Below are positions 14,801 through 25,599 of a stretch of 64,000 bases of DNA, in pieces. Numbering within the stretch: position 1 is the first letter of the stretch; each line of letters opens with the position of its first letter. The position numbers and the translations under genes are program-made. Source of the stretch: Phaeosaccion multiseriatum (taxonomy: Eukaryota; Ochrophyta, other classes); assembly GCA_965112735.1 (NCBI GenBank), contig OZ218961.1:2294001-2358000 (forward strand), written 5' to 3'. The notes beneath the pieces are model-generated. The model did no database searches. It was not told where the DNA came from and was given only the letters and a program-made list of their open reading frames with translations.

Positions 14801-16169
14801 CTGTATGGCCTTCCCCTGCCTTGTTGTCTACTACACATTCAGATGCGGCACATTTTCTCTCTTCACGGGGCTGTGGAGGCCTCTCCCCCTCAGCTTAGGC
14901 CCAGACCCCGGGGGAGGGCAGCAGGTCAGTGTCAAGTGCCAGTGAGTTAGTGCTTGGTTCCCCTGAACTGTAACTGTCCCCTCAAACTGAAACTGTCACC
15001 TGAAACTGTCGCCGTAGGGGCTGCTCCGGCGGAGGATCATGCCTCCTCGTCACACGGCAGGGGCGAGGATGGCAGTGGAGGGGCAGGAGATGTAAGGGGT
15101 GCGGTGTCGCTCATGGACAGCCAGGTGAGAGGGAGACGGAGGAGGAGGGGAAGGGAGGTGGGAAGAGGAGAGGAGAGGTGAGATGGTGAGGAGAGAGGAG
15201 ATTGAGGTGCACATGGAGAGGAGAGGCGATGAGGGATGAGGAGAGGGGGGGGAGGGAGAGGGTGAGGGGGAAGAGAGAGAGAAGGGGAGAGGGTGAGGGG
15301 GGAGAGAGAGAAGGGGAGGGGGTGGAGGGCGAGGGAAAGAAAGACACGGAGGGGGGGTGGGTAGGGTGAAAGGCCCGTCACAGTCACCGCTGCAGCGCTC
15401 AAGGAAGGGCCCACGCCCTCAAACTCAAATCGACTCTCTCTCTCCCTCTCTCTCTCTTTCTCTTTCTCTTCTCTCTCTCTCTATCTCTGTCTCTCTCTCC
15501 CTCTCTCTCTCTGTGCGCTTTGTTCTCGACCATTGTCTCCACTCTCTCCCTCCATCTCATCTTTTTATGCTTCCCTTTCCGTCCTTCTCCCCTCTCTCCC
15601 CCTGCTTGCGTTGCCTGCGCTCCCTTGGGTGGTGCTCCTCTCTTCTCTGTGCGCTTCTGCCCTCCCTCCCCCTTCCCCGTCCTTCTCCCTGCATCCACTG
15701 CCATCTACCCTGTCCTGCCCCTCGCCTGCCCCACTATGTCATCAAAAGGGCGTCCTTCTGTCCCTCCCCACAGACCTCACGAGTCCCTTTGCGCGTTTCC
15801 TTGCCCACTCGAGGCTGGCGAGAGTGCGGCGCTATCAGTTTGGAAGGGTGTTTCGACACCCGCACCATACGCATCACCACCTTATGCAGACCGGTGAGAG
15901 GGGGAGGGGAGGGAGGGAGGGAGGAAAGGAGGGAGGGAGAGAGGGCGGGAGGGAGAGGGAGGTAGGGGGAGGGAGAAGAAGGAAGGAAGAAAGGAAGAAA
16001 GAAAGGAAGGAAGAAAGGAAGGAAGGAAGTAAGGAAGGAAGGGGGAGTGAGGGAGGGAAAGCTGTGGGTGTGGGTGGGGGAGAGGTCAGGACGTCAATGC
16101 CATTTTATAGTGGAACCCGTAGTCATCTCTGCCTGTATGGCCGTCTGTCTGTCTTTCTATCTGTTTGTA

Positions 16170-16254
<85 letters not shown>

Positions 16255-16259
16255 TTACA

Positions 16260-16306
<47 letters not shown>

Positions 16307-16362
16307 TTATATCTGTCTCTCTGTCTGTATATCCGGCTGTCTGTCTGTCTGTCTGTCTGCCT

Positions 16363-16396
<34 letters not shown>

Positions 16397-17279
16397 CTGT
16401 CTATCTATCTATCTGTCTGTCTATCTGTCTGTCTGTCTGTCTGCTTGTCTGTCTGTCTGTCTGACTGTATGTCTGTCTGTCTGTCTGTCCGTCTGTCTGT
16501 CTGTCTGTCTGTCTGCATATCCGGCTGTCTGTCTGTCTGACTGTATGTCTGTATGCATGTCTGTCTGTCTGTCTGTCTCTGTCTGTCTGTCTGTATGTCT
16601 GTCTGTCTGTCTGTCTGTCTGCCTGTCTGTCTGTCCGTCTGTCTGTCTGTCTGTCAATCTCTCCATCTATCATACAGGCCCCGGCACTTCCCTCACAAGA
16701 GGTGCCAGAGGAGCATCCTCCGCGGGAGCCTACCCATATGCCTTTGGAGGCCTCTCCATGCCTACGGAGGCCTTCGAAGCAAGCTTTGATATCGTCAGCA
16801 CAGAGCATGAGACAGGGGGGAAACAAGAGGTGCTTGAAGCAGAAACGGTGTTGGTCACGGCACGGGTAATGGGTAGGTTAGGACATCACCTTGGGTACCT
16901 TGGGGGTGGGGCTGGGGGACCCAACCAGGGGGGGGGGCATCAGGCAGCGGGCTGGCTACTGAGGCTTGGGCATGCGAGGCTGGGAGCAGCTGTGATGGAT
17001 GTGTGCCAGGTGAGTGAGTGCAGTCAGTCAGTGGGTGGGTGGGTGAGTGGGTGCAGTCAGTAAGTCAGAGGGTGGGTGGGGGACGAAAGAGGGATAGGGA
17101 GAGCGAAGGAGGGAGAGAGAGAGAGCAACAGAGGGAGGGAGTGCGGCGAGTGAGCAAGAATGGCCCTCTACATACGCTTACGTAAGCATTACATGTATGC
17201 CTCTTTGCCTCTACTCATCCCCTCTCGGCCCTTGTGCCTCCATCCATTCCCCTCTCTGCCTTTAGGCCTCCACTCATGC

Positions 17280-17334
<55 letters not shown>

Positions 17335-20300
17335 TGTGTCTCCATATGCCTCTATCCAGGTGCCTTCGGAGCACAGGAAGGCCGTGCTGCGGATGTTCAG
17401 CAAAGTGGCGAGGAGGTGCGCGAGCTGAAGGGGAGGGGGGCAATCACATCACATGATCGATCAAGGAGAGGAGCAGTCAGGGGAGGGGGGCAATGAGTTG
17501 GGGCAAATGCCTGCCCTTTGTCCCTTCCTCTTGCGCTCTGTCCGTTGAGAGAGGCTCTTTGCTCTACTTTAACTCTCCACTGCTCTGCCCATTGATGTCT
17601 CTGCACTGCTATACCCATACGCCTCTACTATGCCCATATGCTTCTTGTTGCACTTCTCCGCTCCTCTGCTCTCCTCTGCTGTTGTCCCACTCACGCTCAT
17701 CTCATGTGTATACGATTCACTGCTGTCCACACACGCACTCACGCACACACACACACGAACGCACAAACACACGCGCACACACACACACACACGCACACAC
17801 ACACACGCACACACACACACGCACACACACACACGCACACACACGCACACACACGCACACACGCACACACACACACGAACAAACGCACACACGCACACGT
17901 GTTGGTGATACAGGCAAATCGAGGCCAGAGCGGTTGGAGCCGAGCTTCTGGGCAAGGAGGGCAAGGCAGGGAAGGAGGGCAAGGGGATGGCAGTGGATGG
18001 CCAGGAGGGGGTCAAGGAGGGGATTGGGCAGGCGCTTGTGGACAGGCTCAGGCCCTTGCTCATGGCAACTCATAGTGGAAGAGGAGGGGGGGGGATGGCA
18101 GCGGATGGAGCGGCGGTGATGGATGTGCTGCAGAGGCTGGAGCATGGTACGTAAGGGGTGTCAGGACAGGGGGTGGTATCAGGTGTCAGGGTGTTAGGAC
18201 AGGGAGTTTCAATGCTTCACTTCCACACTTGACTTTTTTCAGTTTGACAGTTTGACTTTGTCAAACCCCCCACACCATCCACTACCATCCTCCTCCCACT
18301 CCCCATGCACTATTATCATCCTCCTCCTCCTCCTCCTCCTCCTGCCATCCACTGCCATCCCCCCCCCCCTCAGGCCTGAACCACACTCCTGCCGCCAAGT
18401 GGCTGCAACGAGAAGGAGGTACGGCATCCACGGCAGACAACAAGAGGGTAAGTATGAAGGGGTTAAAGTAGAGGGGATACCGTAGAGAACAAGGGGGGAA
18501 GAGGATGCAGAGGACAACAAGAGGGTGAGAGGGTAAGAGGGTGGGTGAGGCAGTGAGGACAGTGAGGAAGAGGGTAGAAGGGTGGGTAGAATGAACACAG
18601 CAGACAGCAAGAGGATAAGAGGATGGGTAAGGAGGGTAAGGATAAGTGATGAAAGTGAAGTGAGAAGGAGGGTAAGAGGGTAGGGCAGTGATGGGTTAGA
18701 TTCGGTAAGTGGTTATTGAGGAAGGAGATGAAGGAGACTGAGGGAAGTGAGGAAGGAGACGAAGGAGACGGAGGGAAGTGAGGAAGGAGACGAAGGAGAC
18801 TGGGGGAAGCGAGGAAGGAGATGAAGGAGACTGAGGGAAGTGAGGAAGAAGACGAAGGATACTGAGGGTAGTGAGGAAGTGAGAAAGGAGACGAAGGAGA
18901 TTGAGGAACTAAGAAAAAAGACAAAGGAGACGAAGGAGACTGAGGGAAGTGATGGGCAGTGATGGGTGTTGAGGGTGTGATGGAAGAGTATGTGTTGTGG
19001 GACAAGTAAATGATATGCCCCTGCCCTCCCCCCCCCCCCTTCACTTGTTCTGAAACGGCCGTGGCGATGGATGGCACTATATGCACACACACACACACAC
19101 ACACCCCACAGAGTCGAGGCAAAGGAGCGGCTCCTGCCTCCCTGAGCCGCAAAGAAGCTGTCAAGGTTAGTGAGTAAGTCAGTGACCTTTGGTGTGACTT
19201 ATTGATTGGATGGTTCGATTTAGTTTCAGCTTCAAGGGCATGCATGTAGTGAGTGCTGACGTTTGGTGACTTACTATGTCTTGGTTGGTTGGTTCGCTTC
19301 CTTGGGTCCCTCTTCCACACCCACGCTGACCCGCGCCACCGATCAACGTGCAAACTGAACCTGAAACTGCATAAACTGAACCTGAAACTGCGCAACCCGT
19401 CCTTCCGTTTGTTGTGTGACGTACGTGCTTCAGGTGAAGCGCGCGTTAAAAGCCGCCAAGGAGGCGCTGGACTCGCTTCGAGCTCTGCTGCACTGCCTGG
19501 GCAGGTGAGGAGATACTTGAGGGGATGCAGGGACGTCCTTATGGAAGGCATAGATAGGGACGGCCTTATGGAAGGCATATAGATAGGGACGGTCTTATGG
19601 AAGGCATAGATAGGGACGGCCTTATGGAAGGCATATAGATAGGGACGGTCTTATGGAAGGCATAGATAGGGACGGCCTTGTGGAAGGCATAGATAGGGAC
19701 GGCCTTATGGAAGGCATACATAGGGACGGCGAGGGGGGGGTGGCCACAGGGAGACAACGGCGTTGGGGACGGCTTATTGTTTGAAGGGGACAGAAGGAGA
19801 CTCCAATATGTCAATGATTGCAATACGTCAATGATTGGGTATGGGTTGGTTATAGAAGTGATGCTCACTCACGAAATCCCCCTCCCTTGAACGATGAATT
19901 ATGAATAATGGACAGGCTGGGCCTCATTTCTCCTCCTGAGGAGGGCTTACGCAATCACCATCATCACCACCATCATCATCATCACAACCATCAGCAGCAG
20001 CAGCAGCAGCAGCAGCAGCACCCCCATCAGGATAGGAAGGACAAGCACAGCAAGGACTCGGCACTTGGCATCGGGGGGGGGGGCAGTCACCCGGGGGGGG
20101 GGCATCACCATCACGACCCCCCTGGGGGGGCTCATTCCCCCCTGGATCCGCCCCCCCTGCCCCCCGGGGTGGCCCCTGTGCGTGTGTTGTTCGATCTCGG
20201 CCTCACACACGACCTCGGCATCTTCTGCAGCGGTGAGGGAGTTGGTGATACAGAGAGAGGGAGGGAGGGAGGGAGGGAGTGATTGCTTAATCTGCGCTGC

Positions 20301-20476
20301 CCTCCCAATCTTACCTTCCCCCCTCCCCATCCACTGCCATCCACTCTTCCTCCCATCTACTGCCATCCCCCCTCCTCTCCCCTGCTGCAGGAAATGTGTT
20401 CCAAGCTGTGTTTGTGCACAGGGGAGTGGATGTACTCGCCAGCGCCACCAACAGCAACGCCGTAGCGCTGGGAGGT

Positions 20477-20520
<44 letters not shown>

Positions 20521-21942
20521 AGAGAGAGGTAGAGGGGGTGAAAAGACGGAGGGGGGGGGGAGCCATGTAGAGTGTACATGTAGAGAGAGGCTTGTGGAAC
20601 GTCGAGCCTTCGCCACCCTCACCCCCCTATCGTTCTTCTCCATCCCCCCCCCGCTGCCATCCCCCCTTCCTCCCTTCCGCTGCCATCCTCTCTCCCCTCC
20701 ACTGCCGTACCAATCCCCCCTTTCTATCTTTACGAATCCCCCCTTACGTATCAATATGTATCAATATGTGTATGCATCAATCCCCTCTTACTGTATTACC
20801 GCAGGGAGCTACTCCGAGAGTCTCCGGCTGCGCTCCTCCTCCTTCCCCCTCTGTAGAGAGGCAATGGGAGTACGCTTCTTTGTAGAGAGGCTCGCAAGTC
20901 TCGCCTCGGAGTCCCTCTCTCAGAGCAGGAGAAGACTCGGCCTCCACGATCTGCCCGCCTCGTTGAGTAGGATCACTTCACCGGCAGAGGCGCTGGTCTG
21001 CTCACAGAGGTGGGTGGGGTAGTGAGGTAGTAATGTTAATGGTAGGAAGGAAATAAGTCAATGGGCGGGTGGGGTAGTGAGGTAGTATGTCAATGGTAGT
21101 AAGGAAATAAGTCAAGGGGTGGGTGGAGGTGGGTGTGTGGTGTGGGTGGATGTGTGTGTGTGTGTATGTATGTGCGTGTGTGTTAGCGTGCGTGAGTGTG
21201 CTTGTGTGTGTGCGTGTGTGTGTGTTGTATCCAACTCGTCATTTCCCGCTGCTCCTCTCTCTCTCTTACCCTCGCCTCTGATGCCCAACGCCACCACGCA
21301 CCCCACTCTTCACCTACACACAAACCCACGCAACCCCATCCACTCTTCCCCATCCACTGCCATCCCCATCCCCGTCCACTGCCATCCCCTCCCCATCCAC
21401 TGTTCCCATCCACTGCCATCCACTCCTCCCCATCCACTCTTCCCATCCACTGCCATCCCCATCCCCGTCCACTGCCATCCCCTCCCCATCCACTCCTTCC
21501 CATCCACTCCTATCCCCATCCCACCCCATCCCCTCCCATCCCCATCCCCGTCCACTGCCATCCACTCCTCCCCATCCACTCTTCCCATCCACTGCCATCC
21601 CCTCCCCATCCACTCCTCCCCATCCACTGCCATCCCCATCCCCATCCACTGCCATCCCCTCCCCATCCACTCCTCCCCATCCACTGCCATCCCCTCCCCA
21701 TCCCCATGCAACAGCGGACTCGGCAGCGAGGGCCTGCAGGAGCGACTGCTTGTGGCGAGTCACCTTTGGGCAGCAGGCGTCAGAGCAGAGTACCTCCCTA
21801 CCGACACACTGCTGGGCAGGGATGGCAGCGGATGGGGGGGGGGCATCTCGCTAGACCAGGTGGGGGAGGTGGAGGTGGTGGCAGTCGATGGAGATGGCAG
21901 TGGATGGGGGATGGGGGTGGCATCGCTGACTCGGGCAGAGGC

Positions 21943-22006
<64 letters not shown>

Positions 22007-23476
22007 ATGTCTCTCTTCCTCTCTCTCCCCCTCTCCCTCTCTCACACTCCCTCTCTCTTCCTATCCTTCTCTCATCATCTCTCTTTCCCTCTTTCTCCCT
22101 GACCGTCCCTCTCTCTCTCTCCCTCTCCCTCCATCCATCCCTCCATCCCTCCCTCCCTCACCCTCCCTCCCTCCCTCCCTTGACCCGTCCCTCCCCTTCC
22201 ATCCCCCCCCTCTCTACAGACGACGGAGCTGTGCCTACGCCTGAAGATCCCGTTCCTCGTGGTGGCCAAGGCACACATGCTACACGAGAAGGGCCAGGTA
22301 GGGAAGGGGTAGGAAAGGGGCAGGAAAGGGGTAGGAAAGGGGGCAGGAAAGGGGCAGGAAAGAAGTAGGCAAGGGGTAGGAAAGGGGCAGGAAAGGGGTA
22401 GGAAAGGGGGCAGGAAAGGGGCAGGAAAGAAGTAGGAAAGGGGTAGGAAAGAAGTAGGAAAGGGGGCAGGAAAGGGGCAGGAAAGGGGTAGGAAAGGGGT
22501 AGGAAAGGGGTAGGAAAGGGTATCGATGTATTATGATCGAGTATGTCACTGAACTAACACCGAAACTGAAACTGAAAACCGAACGTATGCCCGAACTGGC
22601 GACACCCCTCCCCCTCTAACCTACTGTACCACCAACTGCTGCATGTATGTTTTGTGTGTGTATGCGTCACAAAGGTGCGCGTGCGAAGCGTGTTCGAGCA
22701 GCGAGGGGTGGCCGACGACCACGTGCAGCTTCAGGTTAGAGTTAGAGTTTCACTTCCCAGGGACAGGCGGGAGGGGGAGTGTTTGGAGGTTGAGGGTACT
22801 GCGTACTGCTCCTCCCTCCTGTGGGACTCCTCCCCTGCCCCTTCAACTTCAACTTCCCCTCCGTTCACCTTTTCTCTCCTCTCCCCTCATCCTTTCTCCC
22901 CCTCCTCCTATGTGTGTGTATATGAATGCGTATGTGTGTGTGCGCGTCATGTGTGTGTGCGCGTCATGTGTGTGTGTGTGTGTGTGTGTGCGTCCCTCCC
23001 TCCCTCCCTCCCTCCCAGGACCTCGGCTCCACCATTCTGGAGCGTTTGCAGCGCCTCCCCGGGGGGGCGGAGAGGGACTCCGGGGAGGTATATGGGCACG
23101 ATCACCCCGGTGGGGGAGGAGGCTCCTTGGGCTACCATCAGGTCAGGCGCATGAGCGTTCTCTTTGTTGACCTCTCTCTCTCTCTCCGTGGCAGTCGCGC
23201 TCTCCCTCTCTGTATCTCTCTTCTCTTGCTCTTGCTCCGTCCTTGGCCCTCCTTCTCTCTCGCCTCCTCTACCCTTGCCTTTCTCCCTCTCCCTTGTTTG
23301 TGTGTTTGTGTACCTTCATGTTGTCGATGAGGCATTTTGTTTGTTTGTTGACCTCTCTCTCTCTCTCTCTCCGTGGCAGTCGCGCTCTCCCTCTCTATCT
23401 CTCTTCTCTTGGTCTTGCTCCGTCCTTGGCCCTCCTTCTCTCTCGCCTCCTCTACCCTTGCCTTTCTCCCTCTCTC

Positions 23477-23509
<33 letters not shown>

Positions 23510-24879
23510 TGCGTGTGTGTGTGTACCTTCGTATTCTCAATGAGGCACTTGTCTGTGCCTTGGCTCGTCACAACTTCCCTCTGCCCCTCCCTCCCTCCCT
23601 CCCTCCGTCCCTCCCTCCTTCCCTCCCTCCCTGCCTCCCTCCCCCAGCCACCCCCCCACCAGGGAACCGGGTCGGTCGGAGGGGGGGGTCCCTTAACGCC
23701 TCTGGCGTCCTCGGAGAGCTCAGTGGTGCTGCTCGACAGCCACGGGGGAGATGGCAGCAGATGGGGGGGGTCAGACAAGGGCAGGAGGGACTCCGCCAAG
23801 AAGACCTCCGCACTTAGGTACGTACTGGCGTCGACGATGGCAGTGGATGGACGGCACCTGACGTACCTACTTGGTGGGCAGGCCTTTTGAATCCAAACAA
23901 CCTCGCCCCCCGCACTTACCCCCCCCCCCCGTCCTTTCCCTTTCTATCCCTGAAACTACTTACTCCCTTCCCCGAAACAACATCATATCGCTATCATCAC
24001 CATCCTCATCATCATCATTATCATCATCAGAATGCGTATCCAGAGTCTCCTCGACGCGACCCGAGGGGGTCACTTGTCCGAAGGCGGTCACGGTTCAGAG
24101 GCTCTGTCCTCCTCCTCCTCCTCCCCTTCCTCCTCCTCCGCCGCCCTGGGCCCCCTGGTGCTGGCCACGGAGGCGCCTTTCTCAGCGGTTCGGGCATACG
24201 GGTCTGCCTATATGCTTGAGGGGGGGGGCAGCAAGGAGGTGCAAGAGCTGCTCAAGGCCTCGGGGCACAGGAAGCAGGTCGGGAGGGAGGGAGGGAGGGA
24301 GGGAGGGAAGGAGGGAGGGAGGGGAGAGAGGGAGGGAGGGGGGAGAGGGAGGGAGGGGAGCGAGGGAGGGAGGGGAGAGAGGGAGGGAGGGGAGGGGGTG
24401 GGGTATTCTTGGGGTGGAGGGCAGTCGCGGGGAGGGGGGGGGGGGGAGTGGCAGACGGGCACACAAACGGGCATACAGGCATGCAGACATACAGGATGTA
24501 GGCATACAGGCATACAGGCATGCAGACATACAGGCATGCAGGCATACAGGCATACAGGCATGCAGACATACAGGATGTAGGCATACAGGCATACAGGCAT
24601 ACAGGCATGTAGGCATACAGGATGTAGGCATACAGGCATACAGGCATACAGGCATACAGGCATACAGGCATGCAGACATACAGGATGTAGGCAAATCCGC
24701 GGATAGGTGGGCAGGCCCAAGGTGGGCATATTGGGGTGTAGGATAGTAGGGATAGAGGCGTATTAGGAGGGCCTTGCAGAGCTAGCTGGTGTCGGGACGA
24801 AGGTGGATCAGTATCTGGTGTCGGGACGAGAAGGCCGGAGCAGTAACTGGTGTCGGTCTTCACACTCGCTCTGTCTCTC

Positions 24880-24911
<32 letters not shown>

Positions 24912-25599
24912 GCACACACACACAGTCTCTCTGTTCTACCTTCAAAAGTGCTCGCTCTCTCTCTGACACTCGCTTCTGTCCTCTGTGCTATGCCCATATG
25001 ACTTGACTCCGACTCCCCCTCGCCGCTCTCCTGCCCTCTCCTGCCCTGTGTCCATATGCCTCTACTCTCCGCAGCTCAAGCTGCTGCACGAGGCGCTCAT
25101 TGCGCTGAAGGAGAGCAACGATGCCAGCGACGGCAAAGCCGAGCAGGGGGGAGGCAGGGCCCAGCAGGGCAGGACCCAGCAGGGGAGGACCAAACGGGGA
25201 ACCTCCAGCCACAGTGTGCGTGCGTGCGTGCGTGCAGGGGAGGGGGAGGGGGGAGGAGGGGCCTGTCAGATCGAAGTCGGTCTCTGCCTCCATCTAAGCC
25301 CTCTCTCACCCCCCCTCCTCTCCCATTCCCTCTCTCTCTTCTCCCCATACCTTTCTTGTCTTCGCGTCTCCCCTCTCTTCGCTGCCCCCGCCACTTTCTC
25401 CCCCCTTCCCTCCACTGCCATCCATCCATCCATCCATCCATCCATCCATCCATCCATCCATCCATCCATCCATCCATCCATCCACCCATCCCTCCCTCCC
25501 TCTTCCCAGCGGCCCGTGGTGACTCGGCAAGCGCTTGTGTACTGCATCCCCGACGACTGCATGGACCTCATCACCGTCAACATCAGCAAGAGGCGATAG
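2816..25599 (+). CDS. GCN2: eIF2-alpha kinase GCN2 (43 exons, about 2169 aa)
   Basis: GCN2 (EIF2AK4) binds uncharged tRNA and phosphorylates eIF2-alpha on Ser51, lowering general translation during amino-acid starvation. The model starts at ATG 2816 ([18 protein letters not shown], the beginning of an RWD domain) and ends at the TAG at 25597-25599. Exon lengths sum to 6510 nt and every phase matches. Domain order is canonical: RWD (about 1-131), charged linker, kinase N-lobe (P-loop LGKGGFGTV 267-275, Lys290), a very long insert (about 360-876), kinase C-lobe (HRDLKPPN with Asp922, DFG Asp940, PYVAPEQ), HisRS-like domain (about 1250-1950), C-terminal tail. Catalytic residues are intact. The protein is longer than human or yeast GCN2 (about 1650 aa) mainly through low-complexity insertions. 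No pseudokinase block was recognised between RWD and kinase. Introns hold microsatellites up to 800 bp. Confidence 0.95.
3391..3500. repeat. (CATA)n microsatellite in GCN2 intron 2
   Basis: CATA tetranucleotides with a few substitutions, wholly intronic. Confidence 0.9.
4160..4301. repeat. (GA)n tract in GCN2 intron 4
   Basis: GA dinucleotides preceded by a short TG run. Confidence 0.9.
5698..5850. repeat. (CTCCT)n pentamer array in GCN2 intron 7
   Basis: About 30 copies of CTCCT with occasional CTTCT variants, between exons 7 and 8. Confidence 0.92.
6051..6250. repeat. (CTG)n-rich tract in GCN2 intron 8
   Basis: Three CTG/TGC runs separated by short CATATG-containing spacers. The ORFs here (poly-Leu, poly-Ala, poly-Ser) are not coding because they lie between the exons ending at 6011 and starting at 6309. 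Confidence 0.9.
7090..7300. repeat. Minisatellite around CCTATGCAATACTCCTGCCC in GCN2 intron 10
   Basis: About eight degenerate copies of a 20-28 bp unit containing CCTATGCAATAC, ending at the exon 11 acceptor. Confidence 0.85.
7306..9394 (+). other. GCN2: GCN2 exons 11-13: giant low-complexity kinase insert
   Basis: Exons 7306-8540, 8769-8821 and 9145-9394. eIF2-alpha kinases carry an insert between beta4 and beta5, and here it is about 500 residues. Exon 11 (1235 nt, the largest) is Ser/Asp/Glu-rich, then Lys-rich, with four copies of the dispersed GGATGGCAGTGGATGG-type repeat (from 8036, 8288, 8423 and 8455) read as DGSGW or MAVDG. Exon 13 has a poly-Gln run and ends in RFLYIQM, the beta5 strand leading to the hinge. 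The acceptor at 9145 is chosen because it alone keeps phase with both exon 12 and FLYIQM. Other acceptors around 9175 fail. Confidence 0.85.
8843..8960. repeat. (CAGT)n microsatellite in GCN2 intron 12
   Basis: CAGT tetranucleotides interrupted once by GGCTGGTGT. A related CAGT/CCTGGTGT pattern recurs in intron 21 (13560-13735). Confidence 0.9.
10758..11200. repeat. (CTC)n trinucleotide tract in GCN2 intron 16
   Basis: Over 400 bp of CCT/CTC with scattered G and T, ending about 20 bp before the acceptor at 11223. Frames through it give poly-Pro, poly-Leu, poly-Arg or poly-Glu and are artefacts. Confidence 0.95.
11555..12150. repeat. (CTCA)n array in GCN2 intron 17
   Basis: Roughly 600 bp of ACTC tetranucleotides with dispersed variants, filling the intron between exons 17 and 18. 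Confidence 0.95.
12920..13230 (+). repeat. 81-bp tandem repeat spanning the GCN2 exon 20 donor
   Basis: Copies begin at 12920, 13001 and 13082 (period 81), followed by shorter derivatives of about 28 bp. Each full copy contains the 3' end of exon 20 and its own GTCAGTG donor (GT at 12948, 13029 and 13110). The frame stays open through all three. Confidence 0.9.
13330..13408. repeat. 11-bp CTACCGTATGC tandem repeat in GCN2 intron 20
   Basis: About six near-perfect copies just upstream of exon 21. Confidence 0.88.
16140..16665. repeat. (CTGT)n array in GCN2 intron 26
   Basis: About 520 bp of CTGT tetranucleotides with single-base variants, ending next to the acceptor at 16677. ORFs across it read as Cys-Leu-Ser-Val repeats. 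Confidence 0.95.
17728..17897. repeat. (CA)n array in GCN2 intron 28
   Basis: CACACA with periodic CG substitutions, just upstream of the exon 29 acceptor. Confidence 0.9.
18500..18960. repeat. Degenerate 20-30 bp purine minisatellite in GCN2 intron 30
   Basis: Repeats around GAGGAAGGAGACGAAGGAGA, more diverged towards both ends. The reverse strand reads as a Ser/Pro/Phe-rich ORF that I reject. Confidence 0.85.
19515..19732. repeat. 25-bp minisatellite in GCN2 intron 32
   Basis: About eight copies of a unit containing TAGGGACGGCCTTATGGAAG, alternating 25 and 27 bp because of an ATAG insertion. Confidence 0.9.
21335..21705. repeat. Cluster of the dispersed CCATCCACTGCCATCC repeat in GCN2 intron 35
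   Basis: Around twenty irregularly spaced copies of CCATCCACTGCCATCC and of its half-units CCATCCACT, CCCATCC and CCCGTCC. This is the densest cluster of the repeat in the window. On the reverse strand it reads [16 protein letters not shown]. Confidence 0.92.
22298..22525. repeat. 11-12 bp GGTAGGAAAGG minisatellite in GCN2 intron 37
   Basis: About twenty copies alternating GTAGGAAAGGG and GCAGGAAAGGG, starting at the exon 37 donor. Every unit therefore resembles the authentic GTAGGG donor. Confidence 0.9.
23167..23482. repeat. Direct duplication of about 135 bp in GCN2 intron 39
   Basis: The segment at about 23167-23300 recurs at about 23349-23482 with few changes. Both start with GACCTCTCTCTCTC and contain TCCTTGGCCCTCC. 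The block between them is a TG-rich stretch. Confidence 0.85.
23648..25599 (+). other. GCN2: GCN2 exons 40-43: C-terminal tail
   Basis: Exons 23648-23817, 24031-24277, 25075-25215 and 25510-25599. Exon 40 is Ser/Gly-rich with another DGSRWGG repeat insertion. Exon 41 has a Ser run and a segment [19 protein letters not shown]. Exon 42 begins [14 protein letters not shown]. Exon 43 ends [18 protein letters not shown] and stops at 25599. In other species this region dimerises and binds ribosomes. Sequence similarity here is weak, so the assignment rests on position and on clean phase continuity. Confidence 0.75.
24460..24690. repeat. GCATACAG/GCATGCAGACATACAG minisatellite in GCN2 intron 41
   Basis: Eight-bp GCATACAG steps with periodic ACATACAGGATGTAG variants, giving a higher-order repeat of about 70-90 bp. 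Confidence 0.9.

Larger units (their letters stand above)
13871..23087 (+). other. GCN2: GCN2 exons 22-39: HisRS-like tRNA-sensing domain
   Basis: Exons 13871-13975, 14305-14529, 14843-14924, 15018-15124, 15749-15893, 16678-17009, 17360-17415, 17914-18146, 18374-18447, 19112-19165, 19434-19504, 19916-20232, 20391-20474, 20805-21009, 21715-21859, 22220-22297, 22675-22734 and 23019-23087. Recognisable histidyl-tRNA-synthetase-like blocks are [54 protein letters not shown] and [14 protein letters not shown]. In GCN2 this degenerate domain binds uncharged tRNA and does not aminoacylate. Exon 29 and exon 36 contain in-frame copies of the dispersed GGATGGCAGTGGATGG-type repeat. Exon 33 encodes His10- and Gln9-type runs. 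Exon 29 uses the ATACAG of a TTGGTGATACAG motif as its acceptor. Confidence 0.85.

Noticed and set aside
16047-17063. 338-aa Cys/Leu/Ser/Val repeat ORF
   Set aside because: Most of it is the (CTGT)n array. Only its last part (16678-17009) is GCN2 exon 27.
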